Shown here one piece after another: positions 35,487-44,853 of a stretch of DNA of 64,000 nt; position 1 is the first letter of the stretch, and each line of letters starts with the position of its first letter. The stretch is from a bacterium (GTDB taxonomy: Bacteria > Deinococcota > Deinococci > Deinococcales > Deinococcaceae). Made by a program: the position numbers and the translations under genes. The notes under the pieces were generated by a model. That model was given only the letters and a program-made list of their open reading frames with translations, made no database searches and had not been told where the DNA came from. The stretch is taken from positions 402,034 to 466,033 of the forward strand of contig JAJZIR010000001.1 in assembly GCA_021810505.1 (NCBI GenBank). Direction: 5' to 3'.

Positions 35487-37142
35487 TCAGGAAGGAGGGC
35501 GAGGGGCCGGCTCTAGGCGGAACCAGTAAAAGGAGTGGGGGCCCAGCGAGAGGAAGTAGGGCAGTTGGCCGATCTGGGGGAAGGGGATGTTCCCGATCAG
35601 CTCGATCAGCTGCTGGCCGGCATGGCTGGCCAGGTCGATCTCGGCGGGTTGGCTGAACCGCGAGAAGTTGGCGATGATGCACAGCACCTGGTCTCCCCAG
35701 GAGCGCAAGAAGGCGAGCACGCTGGGGTTACCGGTGGGCAAGAAGGTGATGTCTCCCCGGCTGAAAGCCAGGTAGCGCTTCCGGACCGCGATCATCCGCC
35801 GGGTCCAGTTCAGCAAGCTGGACTGGCTGCGCTCCTGGGCCTCGACGTTGACGCTCTGGTAGCCGTAGATGGGATCCATGATCACCGGCAGGTAGAGCCG
35901 CTCGAAGTCGGCCCTGGAGAAGCCAGCATTCCGGTCGCTGCTCCACTGCATCGGCGTCCGGACGCCGTTGCGGTCCCCCAAGAAGATGTTGTCGCCCATA
36001 CCGATCTCGTCCCCGTAGTAGAGGATCGGGCTGCCCGGAAGGGTGAGCAGGGTGGCGGTGAGCAGCTCTTGGCGGCGGCGCGCGCCGTCCAGCAGAGGAG
36101 CGAGCCGCCGCCGGATCCCCACGTTGATCTTCATGTGCCGGTCCTTGGCGTACTCGGTGTACATGTAGTCGCGCTCGGCATCGGTCACCATCTCCAGGGT
36201 CAGCTCGTCGTGGTTGCGCAAGAAGATCGCCCACTGGCAGTCCGGAGAAATCTCCGGAGTCTGGCCGATGATCTCAACGATCGGCAACACGTTCTCGCGC
36301 CGCAGGGACATGAAGATGCGAGGCATCACCGGGAAGTTGAAGCACATCTGGAACTCGGGCTGCTCCGGGGTGCCGAAATAGCGCACCACATCGGCTGGCC
36401 ACTGGTTCGCCTCGGCCAACAGCAAGGCGCCCGGGAACTCGCGCTCCACCATGGCGCGCAGCTGAGCCAGGTAGGCGTGGGTCTCAGGGAGATTCTCGCA
36501 GTTGGTCCCCTCTCGCTCGAACAGATAAGGGACGGCGTCCACCCGGAAACCATCCAAACCCAGGCTCAGCCAATAGCGGATCACGTCCATCATCTCCGCC
36601 TGCACCCTGGGGTTGTCGAAGTTGAGGTCCGGTTGGCTGGAGAAGAAGCGGTGCCAGTAGTACTGGCCGGCCAGGGAGTCCCAAGCCCAGTTGGAGCTCT
36701 CGGTGTCGGTGAAGATGATCCGAGCCCCGGGGTAGCGATCTGGAGTGTCGCTCCAGACGTAATAATCCCGGTACGGGCTGTGGGGATCGCGGCGGGCCTC
36801 CTGGAACCAGGGGTGCTGGTCGGAGGTGTGGTTCATCACCAAGTCGGCGATGATCCGGATACCGCGCTGATGGGCGGCTCCGATCAGCCGCTGGAAGTCC
36901 TCGATGGTTCCGTAATCGGGGTTGATCTGGTAGTAATCCGCGATGTCGTAGCCGTCGTCCTTGAGCGGAGAGCTGTAGAAAGGGAGCAGCCAGATAGCGT
37001 CGACCCCGAGGGAGGCCAAGTAATCCAATCTGGAGATCAGGCCCGGGAAATCCCCGATACCGTCGGCGTTGGAGTCCTGAAAGGCCCGAACGTGAAGTTC
37101 ATAGAAGATGGCGTCCTTGTACCAGCTGGCAGCGGAATCCAT
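35487..37142 (-). CDS. treS: Trehalose synthase (maltose alpha-D-glucosyltransferase), GH13
   Basis: 551 residues with the TreS signature opening [29 protein letters not shown]. Catalytic triad: Asp202 in [10 protein letters not shown], Glu244 in [11 protein letters not shown] and Asp312 in [14 protein letters not shown]. The middle insert [11 protein letters not shown] is typical for TreS. Isomerises maltose and trehalose. It lacks the long C-terminal extension of Thermus TreS. Linked in function with MalQ (45745) and GlgC (62151). RBS not obvious. No maltokinase is adjacent. Confidence 0.95.
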   Translation of the reverse strand: MDSAASWYKDAIFYELHVRAFQDSNADGIGDFPGLISRLDYLASLGVDAIWLLPFYSSPLKDDGYDIADYYQINPDYGTIEDFQRLIGAAHQRGIRIIADLVMNHTSDQHPWFQEARRDPHSPYRDYYVWSDTPDRYPGARIIFTDTESSNWAWDSLAGQYYWHRFFSSQPDLNFDNPRVQAEMMDVIRYWLSLGLDGFRVDAVPYLFEREGTNCENLPETHAYLAQLRAMVEREFPGALLLAEANQWPADVVRYFGTPEQPEFQMCFNFPVMPRIFMSLRRENVLPIVEIIGQTPEISPDCQWAIFLRNHDELTLEMVTDAERDYMYTEYAKDRHMKINVGIRRRLAPLLDGARRRQELLTATLLTLPGSPILYYGDEIGMGDNIFLGDRNGVRTPMQWSSDRNAGFSRADFERLYLPVIMDPIYGYQSVNVEAQERSQSSLLNWTRRMIAVRKRYLAFSRGDITFLPTGNPSVLAFLRSWGDQVLCIIANFSRFSQPAEIDLASHAGQQLIELIGNIPFPQIGQLPYFLSLGPHSFYWFRLEPAPRPPS

Positions 37143-37160
37143 GCGGAAGGCGGCGGCCTG

Positions 37161-37592
37161 CTAACCCAGGGTAGCTTCGACGCGGATCTCGGTCTTCAGA
37201 GCCCCAGAGATCGGGCAGGTACGCTCCGCCTCGTCAGCCAGGGCCTGGAACGCGGCCTGATCCAGACTCGGAACCTCGCCCCGAACTCTCAGCGAGATAC
37301 GGGAGATCCGGAGCCCTTGGCCCTCCGAGACCAGCAGGCAGTGGGCCTCGGTCTGGAGCCCAGAGACCTGGTGCCCGGCCCGGGTCAGCAGGTTGGCCAA
37401 GTTCATGGTGAAGCAGCCGCCAAGCGAGGCCGCCAGCAGCTCCTCGGGGTTGGTCCCCGGGTGATCGCCAAACCTGGTAGCGGCTGTGAAGGTGGAATCG
37501 GTGAGGACACCGCTGGAGAGCGAGATGGTTCCCGAACCTTCCGCGATCGAGCCGGACCAGCGGATGTGCGCCGAGCGTTGCTGTTGCGACAT
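37161..37592 (-). CDS. OsmC/Ohr-family peroxidase
   Basis: 143 residues from the ATG at 37592, preceded by AGGAGG. The motif GTNPEELLAASLGGCFTMNL carries the Glu and first catalytic Cys, and AERTCPISGAL the second Cys, as required for thiol-dependent hydroperoxide reduction. Length and the C-terminal TCPIS favour OsmC over Ohr. Likely defence against organic peroxides. A TATACT box at 37610-37615 gives a short leader. An upstream in-frame ATG at 37607 lies before the ribosome-binding site and is not used. Confidence 0.88.
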   Translation of the reverse strand: MSQQQRSAHIRWSGSIAEGSGTISLSSGVLTDSTFTAATRFGDHPGTNPEELLAASLGGCFTMNLANLLTRAGHQVSGLQTEAHCLLVSEGQGLRISRISLRVRGEVPSLDQAAFQALADEAERTCPISGALKTEIRVEATLG

Positions 37593-37609
37593 ACCAGACC
37601 TCCTCATCC

Positions 37610-37615
37610 AGTATA
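37610..37615 (-). promoter_or_regulatory. -10 element of the osmC-like gene
   Basis: Minus-strand TATACT. Transcription would start near 37603, leaving about 11 nt with the AGGAGG site. It overlaps the end of rpiA region closely. Confidence 0.45.
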
Positions 37616-37623
37616 TTCCGAGC

Positions 37624-38319
37624 TCAGGGGCGTTGCCGGCTATGAATCCCCTCGGCGCTGGCCGTCAGAACTTCGCTGGCCAGCCCCAGGAACAGGCCGG
37701 TCTCGACCACCCCGGTGATCAGCTTGAGCTCCCGGTACAGGTCGGCGAGCGGGAATTCTCCAGGAACGATGGCGAGATCGACCAGAAGGTTGCCGTTGTC
37801 ACTGCGCAGCGGCCTCCCCCCCTGCAGGCGCAGCTGGGGCCGGCCGTAACCGGCTAAGCGGCGCAGGGCGGCCTGGTAGCCGAAGGGCACCACCTCTACC
37901 GAGACCGGAGCGCGCTGGCCCAGCCGGTCCACCCACTTGCTCTGATCGACCACTACCAAGAAGGTCTCAGCCGCCTCCGCCACCACCTTCTCGCGGAACA
38001 GCGCCGCGCCCAGCCCCTTGCTGAGGTTGAGCTCGGGATCCACCTCGTCCGCGCCATCGATATCGAGGTCCAGAGCAGGGCCATCCGGAGAGGATAGCTT
38101 CCAGCCAAAGCGGCCGGCCAGGGCGGCGACCTCCAAGCTGGTCGGCACCACCTCCAGGCCGGGCAGCTCCCCAGCGCGCACGCGCGCGGCGATCGCCTCG
38201 GTGACGTGGCGCATGGTGCTGCCGCTCCCTAGACCGAGCCGCATCCCCGGCTGCACGCGCTGCGCGGCCGCCCGGGCCACAGCGCGCTTCTGCAGATCTG
38301 CTGTCGTCTCCACCGGCAC
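37624..38319 (-). CDS. rpiA: Ribose-5-phosphate isomerase A
   Basis: 231 residues. Conserved blocks: GMRLGLGSGSTM (phosphate loop), LDLDIDGADEVDPELNLSKGLGAAL (catalytic Asp and Lys), EKVVAEAAETFLVVVDQSKWVDRLG and DNGNLLVDLAI. Interconverts ribose-5-P and ribulose-5-P. The start is ambiguous between GTG 38319 and GTG 38313; GGGAGGT fits the second better. Confidence 0.95.
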   Translation of the reverse strand: MPVETTADLQKRAVARAAAQRVQPGMRLGLGSGSTMRHVTEAIAARVRAGELPGLEVVPTSLEVAALAGRFGWKLSSPDGPALDLDIDGADEVDPELNLSKGLGAALFREKVVAEAAETFLVVVDQSKWVDRLGQRAPVSVEVVPFGYQAALRRLAGYGRPQLRLQGGRPLRSDNGNLLVDLAIVPGEFPLADLYRELKLITGVVETGLFLGLASEVLTASAEGIHSRQRP

Positions 38320-38376
38320 CTCCCGCCCCTCCCAGGATACGTGGAAGCGCGCTGCCGGGCGCGATAGCCGGCGCGC

Positions 38377-40668
38377 TCAGATCAGGTCCCGCAGGCCGCT
38401 CTCCTCAACCCGGCGCCGCAGCTCACCCTGCAGCTCCGGGAAGGCGCTCAGATCAGGGGAAGCTCGCAAGAGCTGCTCGGCCAGGCCCTTGGCCGCCGCG
38501 ATGAGGTCCTCGTCCCCCGCTAACTGCTCCAGGGTCAGCTCGGCCAGACCGGACTGGCGCAAGCCCTTCAGCTCACCCGGACCTCGCAGGCGCAGGTCCT
38601 CCTCGGCGATCTTGAAGCCGTCCTGGTAGCGTTCCAGGACACCCAGGCGCTCCCTGCTGCGGCGGCTTCCCTCGCTGTCGACCAGGACGCAGTAGCTGGC
38701 CGCGGCACCCCGACCCACCCGCCCTCTGAGCTGATGGAGCTGGGCCAGACCGAAACGCTGAGCGTCTTCCACCACCATGACGGTAGCGTTGGGAACATCG
38801 ATCCCCACTTCGATCACCGTGGTCGATACCAAGACGTCCGCGCCGCGTTGGGCGAAATTCCAGATCGCCTCGGCTTTCTCCGCCGAGCTCATCTTGCCGT
38901 GCAGGGGAAGGATTCTGATGCCGGGAAGGCGGCGCCCTAGCTCCTGGGTCAGGCTGGTGACAGCTTGCAGGTCGGCCATCAGGTCATGCTCGGATTCCTC
39001 CACCAGGGGAGCCACCACGTAAGCCTGGTGTCCAGCTTGGAGCTGGCGCACGAGGAAAGCGTCAGCCTGCGCGCGGTGTTCGGGCCGGATCACCCGGGTT
39101 CGGACCGGGGTCCTCCCCGGGGGCAGCTCGTCGATGACGCTGAGGTCTAGGTCCCCGTACACCGTCAGCGCCAAGGAGCGCGGGATCGGCGTCGCCGTCA
39201 TCACCAGCACGTCGGGCCTTCCCCGGATCAGCTGCCTGCGCTGGCGGACCCCGAAGCGGTGCTCCTCATCGATGATTACCAGGCCGAGGCGGGCAAACTG
39301 CACGTCCGGCTCGAGCAAGGCGTGGGTTCCGACCAAGAGGTCGATCCTGCCCGCCGCCAGCTCGGCCAGCAGGGCCTGGCGCTCCCTGGGCCCGGTAGCA
39401 CCCATGAGTAGGCCGGTCCGGATGCCCAGTTCGGCCAGCAGGGCCTGGAGCGTCGAGAGGTGCTGCCTAGCCAGCACTTCGGTAGGGACCATCAGGGCCG
39501 CCTGGTATCCCTGGCGGGCCGCCAGCGCCGCGGCGCTGGCGGCCACAGCGGTCTTGCCGCTGCCCACGTCTCCCTGGAGCAGGCGGGCCATCTGGACCGG
39601 CCTGCGCATGTCCCTCACGATCTCGCCCAAAGCCCTCCGCTGCGCGCCGGTCAGCTGAAAGGGCAGCGCCGCGGTGACCAGGGCGCATTCCTCCGGGGTG
39701 ATCTGGAAGGGGGTCCCGGGGGGATCGTGGCCGCCAGCGGCCAGCAGGCTGCGCAGCTCCAGGTAGAGGTAATCATCGAAGCGCAGCCGGCGCTGCGCCT
39801 TCTCCAGGACAGCTTGGTCGCTGGGGAGGTGCACCTCGGATAGGGCTGCGTGCAGCGCCGGCAAACCGAGGGCGGTGGCCTGTGGGAGGGGATCAGCCAG
39901 CGGGCGCCGCAAGACTTCCTGGATGCAGCGCCGGATGAAAACCTGGCTCACCCCTTCGGGGAGGCTGTAGACCGGGACGATACGCCCGAAGTTCTGGCTG
40001 GCAGAGGCGCCCTCCTCGATCTCGAAGTAGTCGGGGAACAGCTGGAGCTGCCGGCCGCGACGCTGCAACCGGCCGGTGGCCAGCAGGCGGCGGCCGGGCA
40101 AGACCTGCCGCACCGGCCAGCTCTGCTGGAACCAGACCAGGGGAAGCGCTCGCCCTGAGTCCAAGGCGAGGTTGGCCAGGAACAAAGTCTTTCCGGTCTG
40201 GCTGCGGCGGCGGAGGGCGCTGCGCACCACCCCCGCCACCGTCGCTCGGCTGCCGTCCGGAAGGTCAGCCAGGTTGGGGGTGGGGCGGCGGTCCTCGTAG
40301 CGGCGGGGCTCCAGGTACAACAGCTGGTGGCAGCTGCGCAGACCCAGCTCGCGCAGCTTGCGCAGGGCAGTCCGGCCGGTCGAGAACAGCTCGGCGCTGA
40401 GCTCCGAGGACAGAGAAGACGGAGCGGGAGCGCTGGGCAGCTCCCCAGCCAAGAGCAGCTCAGCCTGCTCCAGCCGCTGGCAGCGCCCGGCCGGATCCAA
40501 CTCGCGATAGTCCAGGAACAGAGGCTCCAGGGCCGGCAGGAGCGCGGACCAGCGGCTGACCAAATCGCGCAGGCCACCCACCGAGCGGACTGCGTCGTCT
40601 CGGCAACCGCGCTCCCGCTCCAGCTTGAATACCTTGAGGAGCCGGTCTGCGGCCTCGGCGCGGTCCAC
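38377..40668 (-). CDS. recG: ATP-dependent DNA helicase RecG
   Basis: About 763 residues: N-terminal helical extension (1-90), wedge/OB domain (about 115-225), then an SF2 motor with Walker A LLQGDVGSGKTAVAAS, DEEH box IIDEEHRFGVRQ (DEQH is usual), MTATPIPRSLALT, and the C-terminal motor VLVSTTVIEVGIDVPNATVMV plus RFGLAQLHQLRGRVGRG. RecG remodels stalled forks and Holliday junctions. A TAGGAT box lies 6 nt before the second of two adjacent GTG codons (40668), chosen as start on the leaderless pattern. Confidence 0.95.
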   Translation of the reverse strand: MDRAEAADRLLKVFKLERERGCRDDAVRSVGGLRDLVSRWSALLPALEPLFLDYRELDPAGRCQRLEQAELLLAGELPSAPAPSSLSSELSAELFSTGRTALRKLRELGLRSCHQLLYLEPRRYEDRRPTPNLADLPDGSRATVAGVVRSALRRRSQTGKTLFLANLALDSGRALPLVWFQQSWPVRQVLPGRRLLATGRLQRRGRQLQLFPDYFEIEEGASASQNFGRIVPVYSLPEGVSQVFIRRCIQEVLRRPLADPLPQATALGLPALHAALSEVHLPSDQAVLEKAQRRLRFDDYLYLELRSLLAAGGHDPPGTPFQITPEECALVTAALPFQLTGAQRRALGEIVRDMRRPVQMARLLQGDVGSGKTAVAASAAALAARQGYQAALMVPTEVLARQHLSTLQALLAELGIRTGLLMGATGPRERQALLAELAAGRIDLLVGTHALLEPDVQFARLGLVIIDEEHRFGVRQRRQLIRGRPDVLVMTATPIPRSLALTVYGDLDLSVIDELPPGRTPVRTRVIRPEHRAQADAFLVRQLQAGHQAYVVAPLVEESEHDLMADLQAVTSLTQELGRRLPGIRILPLHGKMSSAEKAEAIWNFAQRGADVLVSTTVIEVGIDVPNATVMVVEDAQRFGLAQLHQLRGRVGRGAAASYCVLVDSEGSRRSRERLGVLERYQDGFKIAEEDLRLRGPGELKGLRQSGLAELTLEQLAGDEDLIAAAKGLAEQLLRASPDLSAFPELQGELRRRVEESGLRDLI

Positions 40669-40674
40669 CACCTC

Positions 40675-40680
40675 ATCCTA
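40675..40680 (-). promoter_or_regulatory. -10 element of recG (leaderless)
   Basis: Minus-strand TAGGAT, 6 nt before GTG 40668 and 3 nt before GTG 40671; the former has the spacing used by other genes here. Confidence 0.45.
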
Positions 40681-40707
40681 TCCCGAGCGGGCTCTCTTGC
40701 CCTGGCT

Positions 40708-41283
40708 TCAGGACAAGACGCTCAGCTTGACTTTGCGCACCCCCCAGCGGATAGCACTGCCGTAGGAGCGCATCCAGATGTCGATCTGGTTGTAGGCCTG
40801 GGGCCCGAGGAGGTCGGCTACCACGAAGACCTGGCGGGACATCAGCCCAGCAAAAGCGCCCCCAGGCCTAGACAGGTCTTCGATACGCACCCGGGTCCCG
40901 AAAGGGAGGCGGCCGAGCAGGTTGCGGGAGACCGCGATCACCCCCAGCCGCACCCGCATGCCCGAAGCGGTGATGTAAGGGTGACTCGAAGTCTGGTCGG
41001 GCAAGCTGTTGTAAGCGGTGGCGGTCAGCACATAGGTAGCCGCTACCCGGCCGACAGACTTGGCTTCGGTGAGGGCCGCCGAGAACAGCGCGGTGGGCGG
41101 CAGGCTCAGCGCCGCCTTGGTCGCGCCCAGGGCGCTCTCCACTCGGGTGGCGGAAGGAAAGTCGACCAACAAGAAGCTGTTGCTCTGGAAGCGGGCGACG
41201 CCGTAGACCGCCAGGGCGCACAGCAGCGATCCAGCCAGGGCTTGGAGCTTCACCCCGGTCAGGTACGAGGCGGATGGCTTCAT
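40708..41283 (-). CDS. 3D-domain (double-psi beta-barrel) protein, probably wall-associated
   Basis: 191 residues from ATG 41283. One N-terminal membrane segment (KLQALAGSLLCALAVYGVARF) is followed by a 3D domain. YVLTATAYNS, VIAVSRNLLGRLPFGTRVRIED and FVVADLLGPQAYNQIDIWMRSYGSAIRWG match the barrel, including the final D-I-W/F element; in resuscitation and MltA-type proteins this fold cuts or binds glycan. A membrane-anchored wall enzyme or binder is inferred. The open frame extends 77 codons upstream but that part has no protein-like features. Confidence 0.78.
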   Translation of the reverse strand: MKPSASYLTGVKLQALAGSLLCALAVYGVARFQSNSFLLVDFPSATRVESALGATKAALSLPPTALFSAALTEAKSVGRVAATYVLTATAYNSLPDQTSSHPYITASGMRVRLGVIAVSRNLLGRLPFGTRVRIEDLSRPGGAFAGLMSRQVFVVADLLGPQAYNQIDIWMRSYGSAIRWGVRKVKLSVLS

Positions 41284-41529
41284 AGCTCGTGGCCCGGCAC
41301 GAAGGGCTTGGGCGAACGGTCTGACTCGGCCGTTCTCTCGAGGATCTTCTCCGGCATGGGGGCACTGTAGCGGACCACCGTGAGCGCTGCCCGCAGCCGC
41401 CGGCGGGGGCCGCTCATCTTCCGAGCGTCCCAGCTGGCTCTCTCCCCACTCCCTGCACTCCAGGAGATTCTTTTTCCATGAGCTATATGAGATTTTTACC
41501 GCAAGGATTCTCATCGAGTGGCTTGGCTA

Positions 41530-41535
41530 TAGACT
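41530..41535 (+). promoter_or_regulatory. -10 element of the FtsX-like permease gene (leaderless)
   Basis: TAGACT lies 6 nt before the ATG at 41542. It ends an AT-rich patch (about 41464-41535). The 258-bp divergent gap 41284-41541 otherwise holds nothing recognisable. Confidence 0.5.
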
Positions 41536-41541
41536 GGCCAG

Positions 41542-42696
41542 ATGCTCCGCTTCGCCTGGTTTCTAGCCCGCGCCCACCTGCGGCGCAGGCGGGTCCAGAC
41601 CATCCTCTCCGCCGCCGGTATCGGGGTGGGGATCGCCGTGTTGATCGTCGCCGAAGCGCTGACCAACGGGTTCAGCGACGACCTGATCTCCTCGACCCTG
41701 CAGGCCGTCCCTGACCTGTCGCTGATCGCCTACCGGTGGGATCAACCCAGCCAGGCGCTGCAGCACCGCCTGAATCGAGATCCCCAAGTAGCCAGTTGGT
41801 CGCCGTTCTTGCTGGACAAGGGGCTGCTCAGCCACCGGGCCAGCCCCGGGCGACCAGCCTCGGTCGACTTCGCCACCGTCTTCGGTGTCGCTCGCAGCGA
41901 AGCGAAAGTCCTGCGGCTAGGTCGGTCCGCGCCGCTGACCGCGCTGAAGCGTCAGGGCGTGGTCCTGGGGTCAGCGCTGGCTGCAGCCCTGAACGTGCTC
42001 CCAGGGGATTCCCTGCTCTACTTGAGCAGCAACCAGCAGCGGGTGCGGCTCACCGTTCAGGGGGAGTTCACCACCGGCAACTACCTGATCGACTCCGGCT
42101 ACGCCTTCGTCAGGTTACCCGTCCTGCAAAAAGTCACCAGAAGGGTGCTGAGCGGTTACCAGGTGCGCCTGCGCGACCCTTCCAGGGCCCCCCAGCAGGG
42201 CGCGTACCTCCTGGATCACTCCCGGCACTTCTACGCTGAGCCCTGGCAGAGCTTCAACCAGGTTCTCCTGGGGCAACTCACCCTCCAGAAGAAGGTGATC
42301 GGGCTGGTCATCTCGCTGATCGTCATCGTGGCCTCCTTCGGCATCAGCAACGTCTTGACCCTGAGCGTCTTCGAGCGCAGCGGCGAGATCGCCATGCTGC
42401 GGACCCTGGGAGCCCCAGGGCCTCAGATCGTGGCGACTTTCGTCTTGGAAGGGCTGATCCTGGCTATAGCAGGGCTCCTGCTGGGGAATCTGTTGGGGCT
42501 CGCCACAGTGGGCTACTTGACCATCCACCCGATCACGATCCCAGGGGATCTCTACTTCATCACAGCGCTGCCGGCCCGGCTGCAGGGCCAAGACCTGATC
42601 TGGGCCAACGCCATCGGGCTGACCGTCAGCCTGCTGGCGTCCTACCTTCCGGCCAGGCGGGCCCTGGGAATCGATCCCGCCAAGCTGCTCCGCTGA
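41542..42696 (+). CDS. ABC transporter permease of the FtsX/MacB/LolC type
   Basis: 384 residues: one N-terminal membrane helix (RVQTILSAAGIGVGIAVLIVAEAL), a large extracytoplasmic domain (about 45-240) and three C-terminal helices (about 250-370) ending ARRALGIDPAKLLR, the usual coupling segment. The ASFGISNVLTLSVFERSGEIAMLRTLGAPGPQI block is diagnostic. Such permeases work with an ATPase (LolD/MacB type) in lipoprotein release or export. No ATPase gene is adjacent, so the partner is elsewhere. Confidence 0.88.
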   Translation: MLRFAWFLARAHLRRRRVQTILSAAGIGVGIAVLIVAEALTNGFSDDLISSTLQAVPDLSLIAYRWDQPSQALQHRLNRDPQVASWSPFLLDKGLLSHRASPGRPASVDFATVFGVARSEAKVLRLGRSAPLTALKRQGVVLGSALAAALNVLPGDSLLYLSSNQQRVRLTVQGEFTTGNYLIDSGYAFVRLPVLQKVTRRVLSGYQVRLRDPSRAPQQGAYLLDHSRHFYAEPWQSFNQVLLGQLTLQKKVIGLVISLIVIVASFGISNVLTLSVFERSGEIAMLRTLGAPGPQIVATFVLEGLILAIAGLLLGNLLGLATVGYLTIHPITIPGDLYFITALPARLQGQDLIWANAIGLTVSLLASYLPARRALGIDPAKLLR

Positions 42697-42712
42697 CCTC
42701 CGGCGAGCGGCC

Positions 42713-42718
42713 TATACT
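42713..42718 (+). promoter_or_regulatory. -10 element of the EAL-domain gene
   Basis: TATACT lies 9 nt before the ATG at 42728, giving a leader of 2-3 nt at most. Confidence 0.45.
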
Positions 42719-42727
42719 GCTAAGGCG

Positions 42728-43486
42728 ATGGAGTTCCCAGAAGAAATCCGGCGCGCAGCCTGTTTTCGGTGCCTCGACGACCTCGGTGCGCTGCAGTTCA
42801 GCATGGCTTTCCAGCCCATCGTCGACTTCGAAGCTAGGAGCGTGTACGCCTACGAGGCCCTGGTGCGGGGCGCCGGCAACGAACCCGCCCAGGAAGTGCT
42901 CTCCCGGGTCGACCACCAAAACCGCTACGCCTTCGACCAGGCCTGCCGAGCCACCGCCATCCGGCTGGCCAGCCAGCTAGGGGTACGCACCAGGCTCTCG
43001 ATCAATTTCCTACCCAACGCCGTCTACCAACCCAAGTCCTGCATCCAGGTCACGCTGCAAGCCTGCCGCAGCTACGGCTTCCCGGTCGACCGGATCATCT
43101 TCGAGGTGACCGAGGGGGAGCGCATACCGGACCGCGGGCACCTCGCCCGGATTTTCGAGGAGTACCGCCGCCAGGGTTTTCTCACCGCGATCGACGACTT
43201 CGGCGAAGGGGATTCCGGGCTCAACCTCCTGGCCGAGTTCCACCCCGACCTAGTCAAGTTGGACCGCAAGATGATCGCCGGGGTAGACCAGGACCATTTC
43301 CGGAGAGCCATCCTGCGGGGGGTGCTGCAAGTCTGCAAGGAGCTGGGGATCGCGGTCGTCGCCGAGGGGGTGGAAACCGAAGACGAGCTCAGCTGCCTAG
43401 CCGAGCTCGGAGTGCGCCTGATCCAAGGCTTCCTGATCGCCAGGCCGCTCTTCGAAGCCCTACCCGAGCCGCACTGGCCGGGCTGA
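42728..43486 (+). CDS. EAL-domain c-di-GMP phosphodiesterase
   Basis: 252 residues, almost only the EAL domain. Catalytic signature: YEALVRG, SINFLPNAV (Asn), IIFEVTEGE (Glu), AIDDFGEGDSGLNLL (double Asp), VKLDRKMI (Lys) and VVAEGVETEDEL (Glu), ending in LIQGFLIARPL. All metal and catalytic residues are present, so it should hydrolyse c-di-GMP. A 25-residue N-terminus with two Cys (CFRC) precedes it; no sensor domain is present. Free-standing, cytoplasmic. No GGDEF cyclase in the window. Confidence 0.9.
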   Translation: MEFPEEIRRAACFRCLDDLGALQFSMAFQPIVDFEARSVYAYEALVRGAGNEPAQEVLSRVDHQNRYAFDQACRATAIRLASQLGVRTRLSINFLPNAVYQPKSCIQVTLQACRSYGFPVDRIIFEVTEGERIPDRGHLARIFEEYRRQGFLTAIDDFGEGDSGLNLLAEFHPDLVKLDRKMIAGVDQDHFRRAILRGVLQVCKELGIAVVAEGVETEDELSCLAELGVRLIQGFLIARPLFEALPEPHWPG

Positions 43487-43491
43487 GCGGG

Positions 43492-44778
43492 TCAGCTGGC
43501 CGCAGAGGAGATGCGCAGCCGGGAATCCTCGACCTCGGCCCCGATACTCCTGAGCCGGCCCACGATGCCCTCGTAGCCCCGCTCGATGTGCTCCACACCC
43601 TCGATGGTCGTCTCCCCTACGGCGGCCAGGGCTGCCACCACCAGGGACGCCCCGGAGCGGATGTCCGCTGCCCGGACCGGCGCGCCGTGCAGCGAGGCGC
43701 CTTGGATCACCATGGTGTGGTCGGGGACCTCGATCCTGGCCCCCATACGCTGCAGCTCGGGGACGTGGGTCACCCGAGAGTAGATGCGGTCGGCCACGAT
43801 GCTGGTGCCCGGAACCGTCGCCAAGAGCGCGCCGATCACCGGCTGGAGATCAGTAGGAAAGCCGGGGTACTCGGAGGCGGTCACGTTGGCCGGCCTGAGA
43901 TCAGCGCGGCGCGCGTCGACCTGCAGGGTCCTCTGATCGAGGACGGATAGGCGGGCGCCGATCTCCTGGAGCTTGGAGGAGATGGCCCGCAGGTGGCTGG
44001 GCTCCACGTTGCGCAGAGTCACCTGACCCCGGGTAGCCGCCGCAGCGATCATCCAGGTCCCTGCCTCTAGCCGGTCGGGGATGATCTGGTACTCGCCGCC
44101 GCGCAGCGCCTTCACCCCACGCACCACCAGGGTGTGGCTCCCGATCCCCTGGATGTCGGCCCCCAAGTGGTTGAGGAAGCGCAGCATATCGACCACGTCG
44201 GTGTCCAAAGAGCAGTTCTCCCAAATCACCTCGTGGTCTCCCAGAACCGAAGCCAAGACCGCGTTCTGGGTGCCACCCACGGTCATCATCTCGAACATGA
44301 AACCGCCGGACAGCGACTTGGGGCGGTGGGCATGGAAGGAACCAGCGTCTTCCAGGAGCTCGACCCCCACCGCCTTCAGCGCTCTCAGGTGCTGATCGAC
44401 CGGGCGGTAGCCGAAGGTGCAGCCGCCAGGCAGGCCGAGGTGGGCCTCTCCGGAGCGGGAGAGCAGAGCTCCCAGCAGGATGAACGAGGCGCGCATCCGG
44501 CTGACCAGAGCAGAGGGTGGGGTGGTGCTGGCGATCTGAGCGGTCTGCAAAGTGAGGCTGTGGGGGCCCTGCCAGCTGTAGCGGGTGCCCAGGGCGGAGA
44601 GGATCTCCAAGAGGGTGGTGACGTCCGCCAGCCTGGGTACCCCGTGCAGCGTGACCGGCGCGTCGGTGAGCAGGCTAGCCACCAGGATCGGCAGAGCCGC
44701 ATTCTTGCTGGGCTGGACTTCGATGTCGCCGCCGGTGGGAACACCACCGAGGACGCGCAGATAAGGCAAGTTCGACAT
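43492..44778 (-). CDS. murA: UDP-N-acetylglucosamine 1-carboxyvinyltransferase
   Basis: 428 residues. Lys25-Asn26 in PSKNAALPIL, catalytic Cys120 in GGCTFGYRPVDQH, and the GTxWMIAAAATRG and TASEYPGFPTDLQP blocks are all typical of MurA. First committed step of peptidoglycan synthesis, PEP transfer to UDP-GlcNAc; the Cys implies fosfomycin sensitivity. AAAGGA precedes the ATG. Its promoter is a TTGACG/CATGAT pair with a repeat TGCTCCAGGT overlapping the -10, divergent from the RHH gene. Confidence 0.96.
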   Translation of the reverse strand: MSNLPYLRVLGGVPTGGDIEVQPSKNAALPILVASLLTDAPVTLHGVPRLADVTTLLEILSALGTRYSWQGPHSLTLQTAQIASTTPPSALVSRMRASFILLGALLSRSGEAHLGLPGGCTFGYRPVDQHLRALKAVGVELLEDAGSFHAHRPKSLSGGFMFEMMTVGGTQNAVLASVLGDHEVIWENCSLDTDVVDMLRFLNHLGADIQGIGSHTLVVRGVKALRGGEYQIIPDRLEAGTWMIAAAATRGQVTLRNVEPSHLRAISSKLQEIGARLSVLDQRTLQVDARRADLRPANVTASEYPGFPTDLQPVIGALLATVPGTSIVADRIYSRVTHVPELQRMGARIEVPDHTMVIQGASLHGAPVRAADIRSGASLVVAALAAVGETTIEGVEHIERGYEGIVGRLRSIGAEVEDSRLRISSAAS

Positions 44779-44853
44779 TAGGAAGTCCTTTCTGCGACGC
44801 CGATCTGGCCCAGCTCGGGCTGGGGCCTCACCAGCAGAGCCACGCAGCGTGCC

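Noticed and set aside
35535..37718. 727-codon plus-strand open frame opposite treS, the OsmC gene and rpiA
   Set aside because: Antisense shadow of three well-recognised genes in GC-rich sequence; the translation is rich in Gly/Val/His/Asp without any domain or hydrophobic core.
41284..41514. N-terminal extension of the 3D-domain frame
   Set aside because: No signal or domain features; the membrane segment begins immediately after ATG 41283.
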